Part shown: piece after piece, positions 8,614-17,451 of the stretch | Layout: each line of letters opens with the position of its first letter | Numbering within the stretch: position 1 is the first letter of the stretch | DNA from: Winogradskyella sp. | GTDB lineage: Bacteria > Bacteroidota > Bacteroidia > Flavobacteriales > Flavobacteriaceae | DNA: 48,174 bases | Assembly (NCBI GenBank): GCA_004211785.1 | Contig: SHBX01000023.1 | Span: 1 to 48,174, forward strand | Direction: 5' to 3' | Notes under the pieces: model-generated | Told to the model about the DNA's origin: nothing | The model's database searches: none | Seen by the model: the letters and a program-made list of their open reading frames with translations, nothing else | Position numbers and translations under genes: made by a program

Positions 8614-9419
8614 ATGGTCGATATAAATTGGCCTTTATTGGCAATAACATATATAGCAGTAATTATTCCTATTAAGGCCATAATAATTATAAAAATTACA
8701 GCAAATACTAGTAGCATAAATATGAAATAAACAACAGTACTCCAAAACGAAGTATTAAAAACACGTTTTAATACATAGAAAAGATATAAGAAAGTAAGAA
8801 AGGTTATTGTAAAAGAAAGCGTGAAGTAATTATATCCTAATGCTAGAAAAATTATATACAAAAAAGCTGATATAATAACTGTTTGAGCTCCATAATAAAG
8901 GTTTATGACAATATGCTCAGTAAAATTAAATTGCCTCAGTCCTAATAACCAATAGGTTAGCCAACTGCCTAAAGCAGAAAAAGGGATACCTAATGTAAAA
9001 AATATACTTTGAGAACTATTAAACTCCCCAAAATCCATTTTATTAAACGGATTATTTTCATTTCCAGGCATTTTAGAAATACTATCCATTAAATCTGAAG
9101 TATACAATTCAGGGTCATTTAACCAATGTTCCATTAAGAAAACTTGAAGACCGAGCAAGGTTAATGCTATTGCAAAGTATTGTATAACATTTATGTATTT
9201 TTTTCTGGTACCTTCTATAAATCCATTAATTACAGTTTCCGGTTTAGTGAATAAATGAATAAAAGTCTTTAGAAGTTTATTGTCTACTGACATAAACTCT
9301 GCATTAATTTGCTGAAAAAGTACTTTTATAGTCAGTCTGTTTTTGATTACACGGGCACCGCACTCAAAACAATAACGTTGCGACTTAGAAAGAGGTATTT
9401 GACAATTCCTACACTCCAT
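8610..9419 (-). CDS. DUF3667 zinc-ribbon membrane protein (copy 2)
   Basis: A 269-residue paralogue of the next gene downstream, with a Cys ribbon (CRNC at 3-6, CFECG at 17-21), the shared NRLTIKVLFQQINAEFMSVD segment, the GTRKKYINVIQYFAI helix start and further membrane helices. Its ATG overlaps the cdaA stop by one base (TAATG), and its own end overlaps copy 1 by 4 bp. The tight coupling to cdaA suggests a common physiological context, possibly envelope or c-di-AMP homeostasis, but no function is known for the family. Confidence 0.88.
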   Translation of the reverse strand: MECRNCQIPLSKSQRYCFECGARVIKNRLTIKVLFQQINAEFMSVDNKLLKTFIHLFTKPETVINGFIEGTRKKYINVIQYFAIALTLLGLQVFLMEHWLNDPELYTSDLMDSISKMPGNENNPFNKMDFGEFNSSQSIFFTLGIPFSALGSWLTYWLLGLRQFNFTEHIVINLYYGAQTVIISAFLYIIFLALGYNYFTLSFTITFLTFLYLFYVLKRVFNTSFWSTVVYFIFMLLVFAVIFIIIMALIGIITAIYVIANKGQFISTI

Positions 9420-10201
9420 TATACCAGGTCTTTCTTGATTTTATCAACCAATTCTTCTTTGGTTTTATACATTACAAATTCGGCATTTTTCACATAAGAT
9501 AATGTGCCAGTTTCTTCACTAACAACCAATGCTAAAGCATCTGTTTTTTCTGTAATGCCAAGTGCAGCACGATGACGTAAACCAAAACGTTTTGGTATAG
9601 TAACTTCGTTATTTACAGGTAATATTACACGTGTAGCTTTTACCACATTGTTGTCTATAATTATAGCGCCATCATGCAATGGACTATTCTTAAAAAAGAT
9701 ACTTTCTAAAATAGGTTGCGATACGATGATATTCATTTTATCACCTGTATTGGTCAAAAAGTCAAGATTATTATTACGTTCTATAACGATTAAAGCTCCT
9801 GTGTTGGTAGTTCCCATTTTAATACAAGCATTAACAATGGTCTCAACATCATTGGTGGTTTCTGTATCGCTATTAAGGAATTTAAAATTTTTGAAAATGC
9901 GTCGTTTACCTGAGAGGTTAGTAGAGCCGACCATGAGTAAAAATTTTCTAATTTCTGGTTGGAAGACCACAATCAAAGCAATAATACCAACTTTCATAAA
10001 ACCATCGACAATGCGATAGAGTAAGTGCATGTTAAGGTAATCGGTTACAACCCAAACCAAATAAATAATAAGAATACCGATAAAGATATTTATGGCAACT
10101 GTACCACGAACTAATTTGTAGATATAATAAAGTAGTATAGCCACAAGGAAGACATCTACAAAATCTATAAATCTAAAATCCCAAAGTTGTATCTCGCTCA
10201 A
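9419..10201 (-). CDS. cdaA: Membrane-bound diadenylate cyclase CdaA
   Basis: It makes cyclic di-AMP from two ATP. The 260-residue protein has three N-terminal membrane helices (about 12-30, 36-54 and 70-82) and a DAC (DisA_N) domain. The catalytic DGA is at 177-179 (SPLHDGAIII) and RHR at 209-211 (GLRHRAALGI). This is the CdaA arrangement rather than DisA or CdaS. It lies 51 nt downstream of folP in the same direction and overlaps a DUF3667 gene by one base. No phosphodiesterase or c-di-AMP receptor is in the window. Confidence 0.95.
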   Translation of the reverse strand: MSEIQLWDFRFIDFVDVFLVAILLYYIYKLVRGTVAINIFIGILIIYLVWVVTDYLNMHLLYRIVDGFMKVGIIALIVVFQPEIRKFLLMVGSTNLSGKRRIFKNFKFLNSDTETTNDVETIVNACIKMGTTNTGALIVIERNNNLDFLTNTGDKMNIIVSQPILESIFFKNSPLHDGAIIIDNNVVKATRVILPVNNEVTIPKRFGLRHRAALGITEKTDALALVVSEETGTLSYVKNAEFVMYKTKEELVDKIKKDLV

Positions 10202-10252
10202 ATTGGATGGTTTTGTGCTAATTTAACAAATTAGGTTTAATAAATTATTAGA

Positions 10253-11080
10253 TTAATTACTTTTCAGTTTATTAAAAAGCATGATACATTCCATAGCTTC
10301 TTTTACATCATGCACACGCAAAATCGAAGCGCCGTTTTCTAAGGCCATCATATTTAGCGCAGTAGTACCATTTAAGGCTTCGCTGGCAGATGTGCTTAGT
10401 GTTTTGTAAATCATGGATTTTCTTGAAATACCTGCCAATATTGGTTTGTCAGTGATTTGCAGTAATTTCATTTTATTCAAAAGCTCAAAATTCTGTTCAA
10501 GTGTTTTTGCAAAGCCAAAACCTGGATCAATAATAATATCATTGATTTTTGCCTTGTAGGCTTCAGATATTCGCTCACCAAAATAACTGATTATGTCTTT
10601 TACTAAATCTTTATAATCCGTTTGTTGTTGCATGGTCTTTGGATTGCCTCTCATATGCATCATAATGTATGGTACATCGAGTTTTCCGACAGTTTCAATC
10701 ATATCTTTGTCAAGTTTCCCGGCTGAGATATCATTAATTAAGACAGCACCAGCTTCAATAGTTTGCTTGGCGACTTCACTTCTAAAGGTGTCTATTGAGA
10801 TTAAAGTTTCTGGAAATTCTTTCAATATGAGCTCGACAATAGGAAGTACACGTTTTAATTCTTCGTCATCTGAAACAAAATCTGCACCTGGTCGCGAACT
10901 GTAACCACCAACATCAATAAAGGTTGCACCTTCTTTCAGCATAATTTCAGCTTGGTTCAAAATTGCAGTTGCATTTTTATAGCTTCCGCCATCATAAAAA
11001 GAATCTGGTGTTACATTCAATACACCCATCACTTTTGGTTGCGATAAATCTATAAGTTGCCCTTTACAGTTTATAGTCAT
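10253..11080 (-). CDS. folP: Dihydropteroate synthase
   Basis: It condenses 4-aminobenzoate with dihydropterin pyrophosphate in folate synthesis, in the cytosol. The 275-residue TIM barrel shows VMGVLNVTPDSFYDGG near 18-33, DVGGYSSRPGA, the SIDTFRSEVA strand, INDISAG, MHMRG, IIDPGFGFAKT and ISRKSM. These give the pterin and phosphate pockets in the usual order. It heads the operon with cdaA and two DUF3667 genes. It is divergent from the DUF1599 gene, with a short intergenic region that must hold both promoters. Confidence 0.96.
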   Translation of the reverse strand: MTINCKGQLIDLSQPKVMGVLNVTPDSFYDGGSYKNATAILNQAEIMLKEGATFIDVGGYSSRPGADFVSDDEELKRVLPIVELILKEFPETLISIDTFRSEVAKQTIEAGAVLINDISAGKLDKDMIETVGKLDVPYIMMHMRGNPKTMQQQTDYKDLVKDIISYFGERISEAYKAKINDIIIDPGFGFAKTLEQNFELLNKMKLLQITDKPILAGISRKSMIYKTLSTSASEALNGTTALNMMALENGASILRVHDVKEAMECIMLFNKLKSN

Positions 11081-11175
11081 AACTACTTAAATTTCAATTT
11101 TTAAAAACCAAATCTCAAAAACTTTGAACTTCTAATTTATTTATGCGAAATTTACGCAAAAATAATAGGAAACTA

Positions 11176-11718
11176 ATGTCTGAAACCTCTAAACAATATG
11201 ATGCTGTAGTAGCTAAATGTCAAAGTTTATTTGTCAACAAAATGAGCGATTATGGCAGTGCTTGGCGAATTTTAAGATTACCATCGTTAACAGATCAGAT
11301 TTTTATTAAAGCCCAACGTATTCGTAGCTTACAACAAAATGATGTTAGAAAAGTAGACGAAGATGAAGTCAGCGAGTTTATAGGTATTATTAATTACTGT
11401 GTAATGGCGCTCGTACAGCTCAAAAAAGGTGTCGTAGAACAACCAGACATGAATACTGAAGAAGCTACGGAGCTTTATGACCATAATATCGCTATAACAA
11501 AACAATTGATGCTTGATAAAAATCATGATTACGGTGAAGCATGGCGTGATATGCGTGTGAGTAGCCTAACCGATTTAATTTTACAAAAGTTATTGCGTGT
11601 TAAGCAGATTGAAGATAATGCCGGAAAAACAATTGTTAGTGAAGGTATTGATGCTAACTATCAAGATATGATTAATTACGCAATTTTTGCAATGATTCAC
11701 TTAGGTGAAGGAAAATAG
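11176..11718 (+). CDS. DUF1599 domain-containing protein
   Basis: A protein of about 180 residues with two tandem copies of the DUF1599 motif: NKMSDYGSAWRILRLPSLTDQIFIKA.R and DKNHDYGEAWRDMRVSSLTDLILQKLLR. Each repeat ends in a helix of the form YCVMALVQL or YAIFAMIHL. The helical layout recalls MazG-like nucleotide hydrolases, but that is only inference. I prefer the ATG at 11176 to the one at 11143 because AGGA lies at 11167-11170 and because the 11 extra residues (MRNLRKNNRKL) look like untranslated leader. It lies divergent from folP, a common arrangement in Flavobacteriia. Confidence 0.85.
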   Translation: MSETSKQYDAVVAKCQSLFVNKMSDYGSAWRILRLPSLTDQIFIKAQRIRSLQQNDVRKVDEDEVSEFIGIINYCVMALVQLKKGVVEQPDMNTEEATELYDHNIAITKQLMLDKNHDYGEAWRDMRVSSLTDLILQKLLRVKQIEDNAGKTIVSEGIDANYQDMINYAIFAMIHLGEGK

Positions 11719-11726
11719 TTTTTTAC

Positions 11727-11789
11727 GGTCACTGAGCGGAGTCGAAGTGATTTTTTAGTGTTATTTTATGTGGCTTCGTCCGCTCAACC
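11727..11789. repeat. REP-like imperfect inverted repeat
   Basis: TGAGCGGAgtCGAAG (11733-11747) is mirrored by CTTCGTCCGCTCA (11774-11786), with GGT/ACC continuing the stem after a bulge. It is more GC-rich than its surroundings. The stem would hold about 13 bp with a two-base bulge and a 26-base loop. Short elements resembling CACTGAGCGGAGTCGAAGTG are scattered between genes in many Bacteroidota genomes (from general knowledge; not checked here). Confidence 0.65.
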
Positions 11790-11854
11790 ACCATAATTTA
11801 TCATTCCTTCCTTGGGAGGAATCCATTTACTAATATGATTTATAAAATTATAAT

Positions 11855-13210
11855 ATGAAATACATAGTTCAAATTTGTAGGATTTTCGTTGGTGTTTTAT
11901 TCATCATTTCAGGATTTATAAAACTTAATGATCCACTTGGGTTTTCATACAAACTGCAAGAATATTTTAGTACAGATGTACTTAATATTCCTTTTTTAGA
12001 ACCTTATGCATTGGCTATTTCGGTTTTTGTTGTGGTTTTAGAAGTGGTGCTAGGCGTGTTTTTATTGATTGGTTATAAGAAGAAATTTACGATTTGGATG
12101 CTATTAGGAATGATAGTGTTTTTTACGTTCCTAACCTTCTATTCAGCATATTTTGATAAAGTAAAAGACTGTGGTTGTTTTGGTGACGCTTTAAAATTAA
12201 CGCCTTGGGAAAGCTTTACGAAAGATGTTGTGCTCTTAGTATTGATTCTTGTTTTGTTTTATGGACAGAAATACATTAAGCCTATCTTTAAGACTTTGCC
12301 AACAACTATTATAGCATTATTGAGTTTTATAATATCACTTTGGTTTGCATATCATGTGTTGATGCATTTGCCATCAATTGACTTTAGAGCTTATAAAATA
12401 GGAAATAATCTATCTGATGAAATGGCAATTCCAGAAAACGCAGCGCGTCCTATAATAGAGTACACATGGACTTATAAGCTTAATGGCGAAGAAAAAATAT
12501 ATGTAGATAATGGAAGTGGACCAGCTAAATATGATGAAGTTGTAAATGTTGAAACCAAAGAAATCGACCCTGGTTTTATTCCATCAATTCAAGATTTTAC
12601 TATCGAATCTAATGATGAAGATTTAACAACTTATTTCTTAGAGCAAGAAAATCTAGTTGTTGTAGCGATGTATAATATTTATAATGCTGAAGCTGATGGT
12701 TTATTAAAACTAAAAAACTTTACAGAAGACGCTATTAAAAAAGGATATACAGTTATAGGTTTATCTGCTTCTGGTGACGAGGCTAAGTTGCAGTTAAAGA
12801 CGGATTACAACTTAAATTTTGATACTTATCTCTGTGATGAAAAAGTAATAAAAACGATAGTGCGTTCTAATCCAGGAATTTTCATTTTGAACAAAGGCAC
12901 AGTAATTAATAAAGCCCATTGGAATGATATTGAGGATATTGAACTTGTTGATTTACCAGAGGCAGAACTTGAGATTATTAGAGAAAATTTAAATAGTAAA
13001 AAAATTAATAACGTACAACGTGCTATTCATCTTACGCCTTTTAAGAAACCATATTTTATAATTGATACGATTCCATCCACAAAGGATCAGGCCTTTTCTT
13101 TACCAAGTGAGAGTATTGATAATGTAAAAGTTATAGAGAATCAAGAAGAGGTTAAGAGACGTATTGGTGAAGATTATAATGTTATTATAATAGTTACCAC
13201 AAAAGATTAA
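11855..13210 (+). CDS. BT_3928 family DoxX-like membrane protein
   Basis: A 451-residue protein. The N-terminal 150 residues form four membrane helices of the DoxX/MauE type (SGFIKLNDPLGFSYKLQEYF at 19-38; Cys106 and Cys108 in DCGCFGDALKLTPWESF). A fifth helix follows near 145-165, then a long extracytoplasmic part whose end (FILNKGTVINKAHWND) is thioredoxin-like without a CxxC. This matches the BT_3928 family, conserved in Bacteroidota with unknown function. The Cys pair and MauE relation suggest a role in periplasmic redox or disulfide handling (inference). The permease gene begins just after the stop. Confidence 0.85.
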   Translation: MKYIVQICRIFVGVLFIISGFIKLNDPLGFSYKLQEYFSTDVLNIPFLEPYALAISVFVVVLEVVLGVFLLIGYKKKFTIWMLLGMIVFFTFLTFYSAYFDKVKDCGCFGDALKLTPWESFTKDVVLLVLILVLFYGQKYIKPIFKTLPTTIIALLSFIISLWFAYHVLMHLPSIDFRAYKIGNNLSDEMAIPENAARPIIEYTWTYKLNGEEKIYVDNGSGPAKYDEVVNVETKEIDPGFIPSIQDFTIESNDEDLTTYFLEQENLVVVAMYNIYNAEADGLLKLKNFTEDAIKKGYTVIGLSASGDEAKLQLKTDYNLNFDTYLCDEKVIKTIVRSNPGIFILNKGTVINKAHWNDIEDIELVDLPEAELEIIRENLNSKKINNVQRAIHLTPFKKPYFIIDTIPSTKDQAFSLPSESIDNVKVIENQEEVKRRIGEDYNVIIIVTTKD

Positions 13211-13215
13211 AAACT

Positions 13216-14292
13216 CTGCTCAGCTACCTCTTAAATAAAGTCTTTTACGCCGTTCTTACATTAGTAGGAGTAGTCACAGTTATATTCTTATTGTTTACCG
13301 TTTTGCCTGGTGATCCAGCTAAGATGATGTTAGGGCAAAACCAAACCGCTGAACAAGTAGAAGCTGTAAAAAAGAAATACGGTTTTGATAAACCGCTAAC
13401 TACTCAATACTTATACTATCTAAATGACTTGTCGCCTTTATCTTTTCATTCAATAGATAGCGAAGATTATACTTATGTAGAATCAAATAAATATTCAGCA
13501 GCTAAGCTTTTTACAATTGGTAAGACCACAACTGTAATTAAACTCCCATATCTAAGAGCATCCTTTGCTAAACAAGGAAAAAAGGTAAGTCAAGTTATTG
13601 GAGAGACTTTACCCAACACCTTTGTTTTAGCGATGTCTGCAATAATTATTGCAATGATTATGGGTTTAATATTTGGTGTTATTTCGGCCTTAAAAAAAGA
13701 TACTTGGATAGATAGAAGTATTCAAGTGTTTAGTACGTTAGGTATGAGTGTGCCTTCGTTTTTTAGTGCTATTTTATTTGCTTGGTTATTTGGTTTTGTA
13801 CTCCATAAATACACCAATTTGGAAATGACAGGTAGTCTTTATGAGCTTGATGATTTTGGAGAAACAGTAAACATCAAATGGAAAAATTTGATTCTTCCGG
13901 CAATTGTTTTAGGCATTAGACCATTGGCAGTAATTATTCAATTAATGCGTAACTCGCTTCTCGAAGTAATGAGTCAAGATTATATTCGCACAGCTAGAGC
14001 TAAAGGCTTGAGTGAATTTCAGATAATAAAAAACCATGCGATAAAAAATGCTTTAAACCCTGTAGTTACTGCAATTTCAGGTTGGTTTGCATCTATGTTG
14101 GCTGGTGCTGTTTTTGTAGAATACATTTTTGGGTGGAATGGCCTTGGAAAAGAAATTGTAAATGCGCTAAACACCTTAGACTTGCCTGTAATCATGGGAG
14201 CAGTTATAGTCATTGCTACCAGTTTTATTGTCATTAATATTTTGGTAGATATTATCTATGCTATGCTAGACCCACGAGTAAAGCTCTCATAG
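13216..14292 (+). CDS. DppB/OppB-type ABC transporter permease, atypical start
   Basis: An inner-membrane permease subunit of a peptide or nickel-type ABC importer. LPGDPAKMMLGQN follows the first helix. The BPD_transp_1 core has five more helices and the EAA loop YIRTARAKGLSEFQIIKNHA that docks the ATPase. The reading frame is open from 13180 and the conserved first helix (SYLLNKVFYAVLTLVGVVTV) is encoded from 13222, but no ATG, GTG or TTG lies before it. The first TTG (13291) would remove that helix. I place the start at CTG 13216, 5 nt after the upstream stop. TTA 13207, overlapping that stop, is an alternative. No partner subunits are in the window. Confidence 0.8.
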   Translation: MLSYLLNKVFYAVLTLVGVVTVIFLLFTVLPGDPAKMMLGQNQTAEQVEAVKKKYGFDKPLTTQYLYYLNDLSPLSFHSIDSEDYTYVESNKYSAAKLFTIGKTTTVIKLPYLRASFAKQGKKVSQVIGETLPNTFVLAMSAIIIAMIMGLIFGVISALKKDTWIDRSIQVFSTLGMSVPSFFSAILFAWLFGFVLHKYTNLEMTGSLYELDDFGETVNIKWKNLILPAIVLGIRPLAVIIQLMRNSLLEVMSQDYIRTARAKGLSEFQIIKNHAIKNALNPVVTAISGWFASMLAGAVFVEYIFGWNGLGKEIVNALNTLDLPVIMGAVIVIATSFIVINILVDIIYAMLDPRVKLS

Positions 14293-14334
14293 TAATACAT
14301 GAGATTTATCAATTAAACTTCGAGTTTAAACACT

Positions 14335-14342
14335 TATTTTTG
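14335..14342 (+). promoter_or_regulatory. Probable -7 element (TATTTTTG) for tpiA
   Basis: TATTTTTG fits TAnnTTTG and ends 34 nt upstream of the tpiA ATG. The -33 region lacks a clear TTTG. Confidence 0.45.
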
Positions 14343-14376
14343 TAATTCAAAAATTACGATTCAACACTTCAATATT

Positions 14377-15126
14377 ATGAGAAAAAATATAGTTGCTGGT
14401 AACTGGAAAATGAATAACGATTTACCGCAAACGGAAGCCTTAATAACAGACTTAAAAAATCAAAATCAAACTTCAAATGCTGAAGTTATGATAGCGCCAA
14501 GTTTTACTAATCTTTGGCATGCTTTTGAAGCTTTGCGTCAAAACACAATTGAGGTTATTGCTCAGAATATGCATTTTGCCGAAAACGGAGCTTACACAGG
14601 TGAGGTTAGTGTGAGTATGCTTAAAAGTGTTGGCGTTAAGACTGTGATTTTAGGTCATAGTGAGCGTCGTGCTTATTTTAATGAAACAGATGTGTCTTTA
14701 ACTAAAAAGGTAGATGCTGCTTTGGTAAACAATATGCGAGTTATTTTTTGTTTCGGAGAAGAATTAGCAGATAGAAAATCTGGTAATGAAGAACCTGTTG
14801 TTGAAAGCCAAATTAAGAATGCGCTGTTTCACTTAGGTGCAGATGCTTTCAAAAATATTGTATTGGCTTATGAGCCAGTTTGGGCAATTGGTACTGGAGA
14901 GACGGCAAGTCCTGAACAAGCACAAGATATGCACGCTTTTATTCGTAAAACATTAGCTAATAAATATGGTGCTGATGTTGCTGATAGTGTTTCAATTCTT
15001 TATGGTGGAAGTGTAAAACCAAACAACGCTAAAGAGATTTTTTCTAAGCCAGATGTCGATGGTGGTTTAATTGGTGGTGCATCACTCAAAGCTGAAGATT
15101 TTTTTGCTATTGTTAATGCATTTTAA
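14377..15126 (+). CDS. tpiA: Triosephosphate isomerase
   Basis: It interconverts dihydroxyacetone phosphate and glyceraldehyde 3-phosphate in glycolysis. The 249-residue barrel has Asn9 and Lys11 in AGNWKMN, His94 in ILGHSERR and catalytic Glu166 in AYEPVWAIGTG, with the phosphate-binding YGGSVKP and GLIGGASL loops near the end. Length and all catalytic residues are normal. prmA begins 2 nt after the stop, so the two are cotranscribed. Confidence 0.98.
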   Translation: MRKNIVAGNWKMNNDLPQTEALITDLKNQNQTSNAEVMIAPSFTNLWHAFEALRQNTIEVIAQNMHFAENGAYTGEVSVSMLKSVGVKTVILGHSERRAYFNETDVSLTKKVDAALVNNMRVIFCFGEELADRKSGNEEPVVESQIKNALFHLGADAFKNIVLAYEPVWAIGTGETASPEQAQDMHAFIRKTLANKYGADVADSVSILYGGSVKPNNAKEIFSKPDVDGGLIGGASLKAEDFFAIVNAF

Positions 15127-15128
15127 GA

Positions 15129-15965
15129 ATGTCTAATATCATATACATAGGTTACGAGTTTAAAGTCTCACCACTGCAACCAGCGGTAGAAATTCTTATT
15201 GCAGAACTTGGTTATGCAGGTTTTGAGAGTTTTGTTGAAAATCTGGATGGCGTTACAGCCTATATCCAGAAAGGTGAATGGCATCTGGATATTTTAGAAG
15301 ATGTACAGATTTTAGATTCTGAAGAGTTTGAAATTACTTACAAATTCAACGAAATAGAGCAAACCAATTGGAATGCTGAGTGGGAAAAGAATTTTAAACC
15401 TATAGTTGTTGATAATCAAGTTACCGTAAGAGCACCTTTTCATGACAAGCCTCAAACAAAATATGATTTGATTATTGAGCCAAAAATGAGTTTTGGTACA
15501 GGGCATCATGAAACCACACATATGATGATTCAACATATCCTTAAAAATGATTTTAAGGGTAAGTCTGTTTTAGACATGGGATGCGGAACTGGTGTTTTGG
15601 CAATTCTTGCAGAAAAGGTAGGTGCAACACATGTAGATGCCATTGATATTGATAATTGGTGCTACATTAATAGTTTAGAGAATGTAGAACGCAATAATTG
15701 TATTAATATATCAGTGTATGAAGGTGATGTGTCGCTTTTAGATGGTAAAAATTATGACATCATTATTGCTAATATTAACCGTAATATTCTCTTGGCAGAT
15801 ATCTCTACTTATGCCAAATGTTTAAATGAAAATGGCTTACTCTTTTTAAGTGGTTTTTACGAAGATGATATACCAACTATAGAAGCAGAGAGTAAAAAGA
15901 ACACCTTGCATCTTAACGATAAACTTCAGAGGAATAATTGGGTCGCTTTGATGTTTAATAATTAA
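15129..15965 (+). CDS. prmA: Ribosomal protein L11 methyltransferase
   Basis: PrmA trimethylates ribosomal protein L11 using S-adenosylmethionine. The 278-residue protein has the family N-terminal substrate-recognition part (about 1-100), then FGTGHHETT at 122-130 and the SAM motif VLDMGCGTGVLAIL at 147-160, then IIANINRNIL near 210 (motif IV, consensus NI). It lies 2 nt downstream of tpiA, an arrangement common in Flavobacteriia. Confidence 0.95.
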   Translation: MSNIIYIGYEFKVSPLQPAVEILIAELGYAGFESFVENLDGVTAYIQKGEWHLDILEDVQILDSEEFEITYKFNEIEQTNWNAEWEKNFKPIVVDNQVTVRAPFHDKPQTKYDLIIEPKMSFGTGHHETTHMMIQHILKNDFKGKSVLDMGCGTGVLAILAEKVGATHVDAIDIDNWCYINSLENVERNNCINISVYEGDVSLLDGKNYDIIIANINRNILLADISTYAKCLNENGLLFLSGFYEDDIPTIEAESKKNTLHLNDKLQRNNWVALMFNN

Positions 15966-15982
15966 CACTTTTTAATAATTTT

Positions 15983-15999
15983 GTTCGTTATCGACGAAC
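15983..15999 (+). other. Small hairpin downstream of prmA
   Basis: GTTCGT and ACGAAC (15983-15988, 15994-15999) form a 6-bp stem. A T-rich stretch precedes it, but no T-run follows. The remaining 247-nt gap to the protease gene also has an 8-bp stem at 16124-16141 (GGGCTATT/AATAGTCC) and no coding sign. These are weak candidates for transcript-end or leader structures. Confidence 0.35.
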
Positions 16000-16212
16000 T
16001 ACATAAAATTTTAACTAAAAAGTTAAGAAATTGTTAAAAATATGCGGTTTTCCCGTAATCTATTTTCATTTTCCCAGCGTACTTTAGAGTAAATAATATT
16101 ATTTAATTGTAGGATTTTTATTTCGGGCTATTGTAATAGTCCTATAGACTCTCTATGCTTTGTTTTACGTAAACGATTTAAACCAAAATTATTAACAAAA
16201 CTCAAAATTAAA

Positions 16213-17256
16213 ATGAAAAAATTAGTTAAAAATTGGATATTATTAATGTCCGTGTTTGCCTTAGTTTTTACTGCTTGTGAAAAAGATAATACAGCGGAAG
16301 ACGAGGTGTTAAATACAAATGGAGACATCATTAATACTACTAATCTTGAAAACAGAACTGTAGTAACAGATACAGATTTGCTTAATTCTATTAAATCTTT
16401 GGATATTGATGTAGGTGTTGTCTCTATAGGAGACTTTCATTTGCCAGATGGAATCATAGAAGAAAGGATTTTTATAGGTAATGATATTACGTTTACTAGA
16501 GAAGAACTTGATTTATTAATAAACCCAGATACTGATGGACAGCGTCAGTACCGAACGTTTAATTTAGTAACTGGTGCCAATAGAACTATTGATATCTTGG
16601 GATTTACTGGTGGTAGTCAAGCATTATCTTCAAAAGCACAAACAGCTTTGCAATGGGCAGTGGATAATTACAATAACTTAAACACGACATTGCAGTTTAA
16701 TTTAACTTTTGGAACAAATTATCAAGCTGCTGATATGGTGGTCTATGATAACTCTATAAATGTGCCACCAAGTCAAAGCCAAGGTGGTGTTGCAGGTTTT
16801 CCAAATTCTAGTGGGGAGCCAAATAAGTTTGTTCAGATTTATAATATCGAGCAATTCTCTACAAATGTTAATGAGCATGTGATTACACATGAAATAGGAC
16901 ATTCTATAGGGTTCAGACATTCAGATTGGTTCGATAGATTAAGTTGTCCAGCTTCTTCTCAAGGTAATGAAGGAGCAGGTTCTGATGGGGCAGTTCATGT
17001 TCCTGGGACTCCAACGGGAAGAGATTTAACATCTGTTATGCAAGCTTGTTTTTCTACAAGTGAAGATGGTGAATTTAATGCTAATGATATTGTAGCTTTA
17101 GAATTTATGTATCCAGAAAGTACAGCTGGTCCTTGTGATGGAGTTTCAGAATGGCAAAGTGGTGTAAGCTATAGCATTGGAGATCGTGTTACTTATTTCG
17201 GTAACCTCTATGAGCGTGTATCTGGTGGTTGGACTTTAATAGGTCCTTGTAACTAA
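16213..17256 (+). CDS. Lipoprotein metalloprotease, M57 'HEIGH' type, with C-terminal carbohydrate-binding module
   Basis: A 347-residue secreted lipoprotein. The signal peptide ends in the lipobox VFTAC (Cys at about 22), followed by KDNTAEDE. The zinc site is HEIGHSIGFRH at 226-236, a full metzincin motif HExxHxxGxxH, and a later SVMQAC may supply the Met-turn. The signature fits the dual-action HEIGH metallopeptidases (M57). The last about 40 residues (WQSGVSYSIGDRVTYFGNLY) form a ChtBD3/CBM5-12 type module with conserved aromatics, suggesting binding to chitin or another polysaccharide. It is transcribed alone. Target proteins are not predictable. Confidence 0.88.
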   Translation: MKKLVKNWILLMSVFALVFTACEKDNTAEDEVLNTNGDIINTTNLENRTVVTDTDLLNSIKSLDIDVGVVSIGDFHLPDGIIEERIFIGNDITFTREELDLLINPDTDGQRQYRTFNLVTGANRTIDILGFTGGSQALSSKAQTALQWAVDNYNNLNTTLQFNLTFGTNYQAADMVVYDNSINVPPSQSQGGVAGFPNSSGEPNKFVQIYNIEQFSTNVNEHVITHEIGHSIGFRHSDWFDRLSCPASSQGNEGAGSDGAVHVPGTPTGRDLTSVMQACFSTSEDGEFNANDIVALEFMYPESTAGPCDGVSEWQSGVSYSIGDRVTYFGNLYERVSGGWTLIGPCN

Positions 17257-17274
17257 GATTAAACATTTCTTACA

Positions 17275-17310
17275 AAATGAGTTACTTTCTTTCTAGAGAG
17301 TAACTCATTT
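17275..17310 (+). terminator. Probable terminator of the M57 protease gene
   Basis: AAATGAGTTACT (17275-17286) pairs with AGTAACTCATTT (17299-17310), a 12-bp perfect stem 19 nt after the stop. The following sequence is AT-rich but lacks a clean T-run. Confidence 0.6.
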
Positions 17311-17451
17311 ATGTTTATAGACATTAAAGTGTTGAATAAGTAAGAACATCTGCATTAAGACTAAACTTTAACATATTCTAGACGCTAGAGTAATGTTATT
17401 TCTCGTTTTAGTAACGAATATTTTTTAAATTAGCTTAATAAGATTGTAGTA

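Noticed and set aside
13291..14292. Permease start at TTG 13291
   Set aside because: It would remove the conserved first membrane helix encoded from 13222, and the frame is open well upstream.
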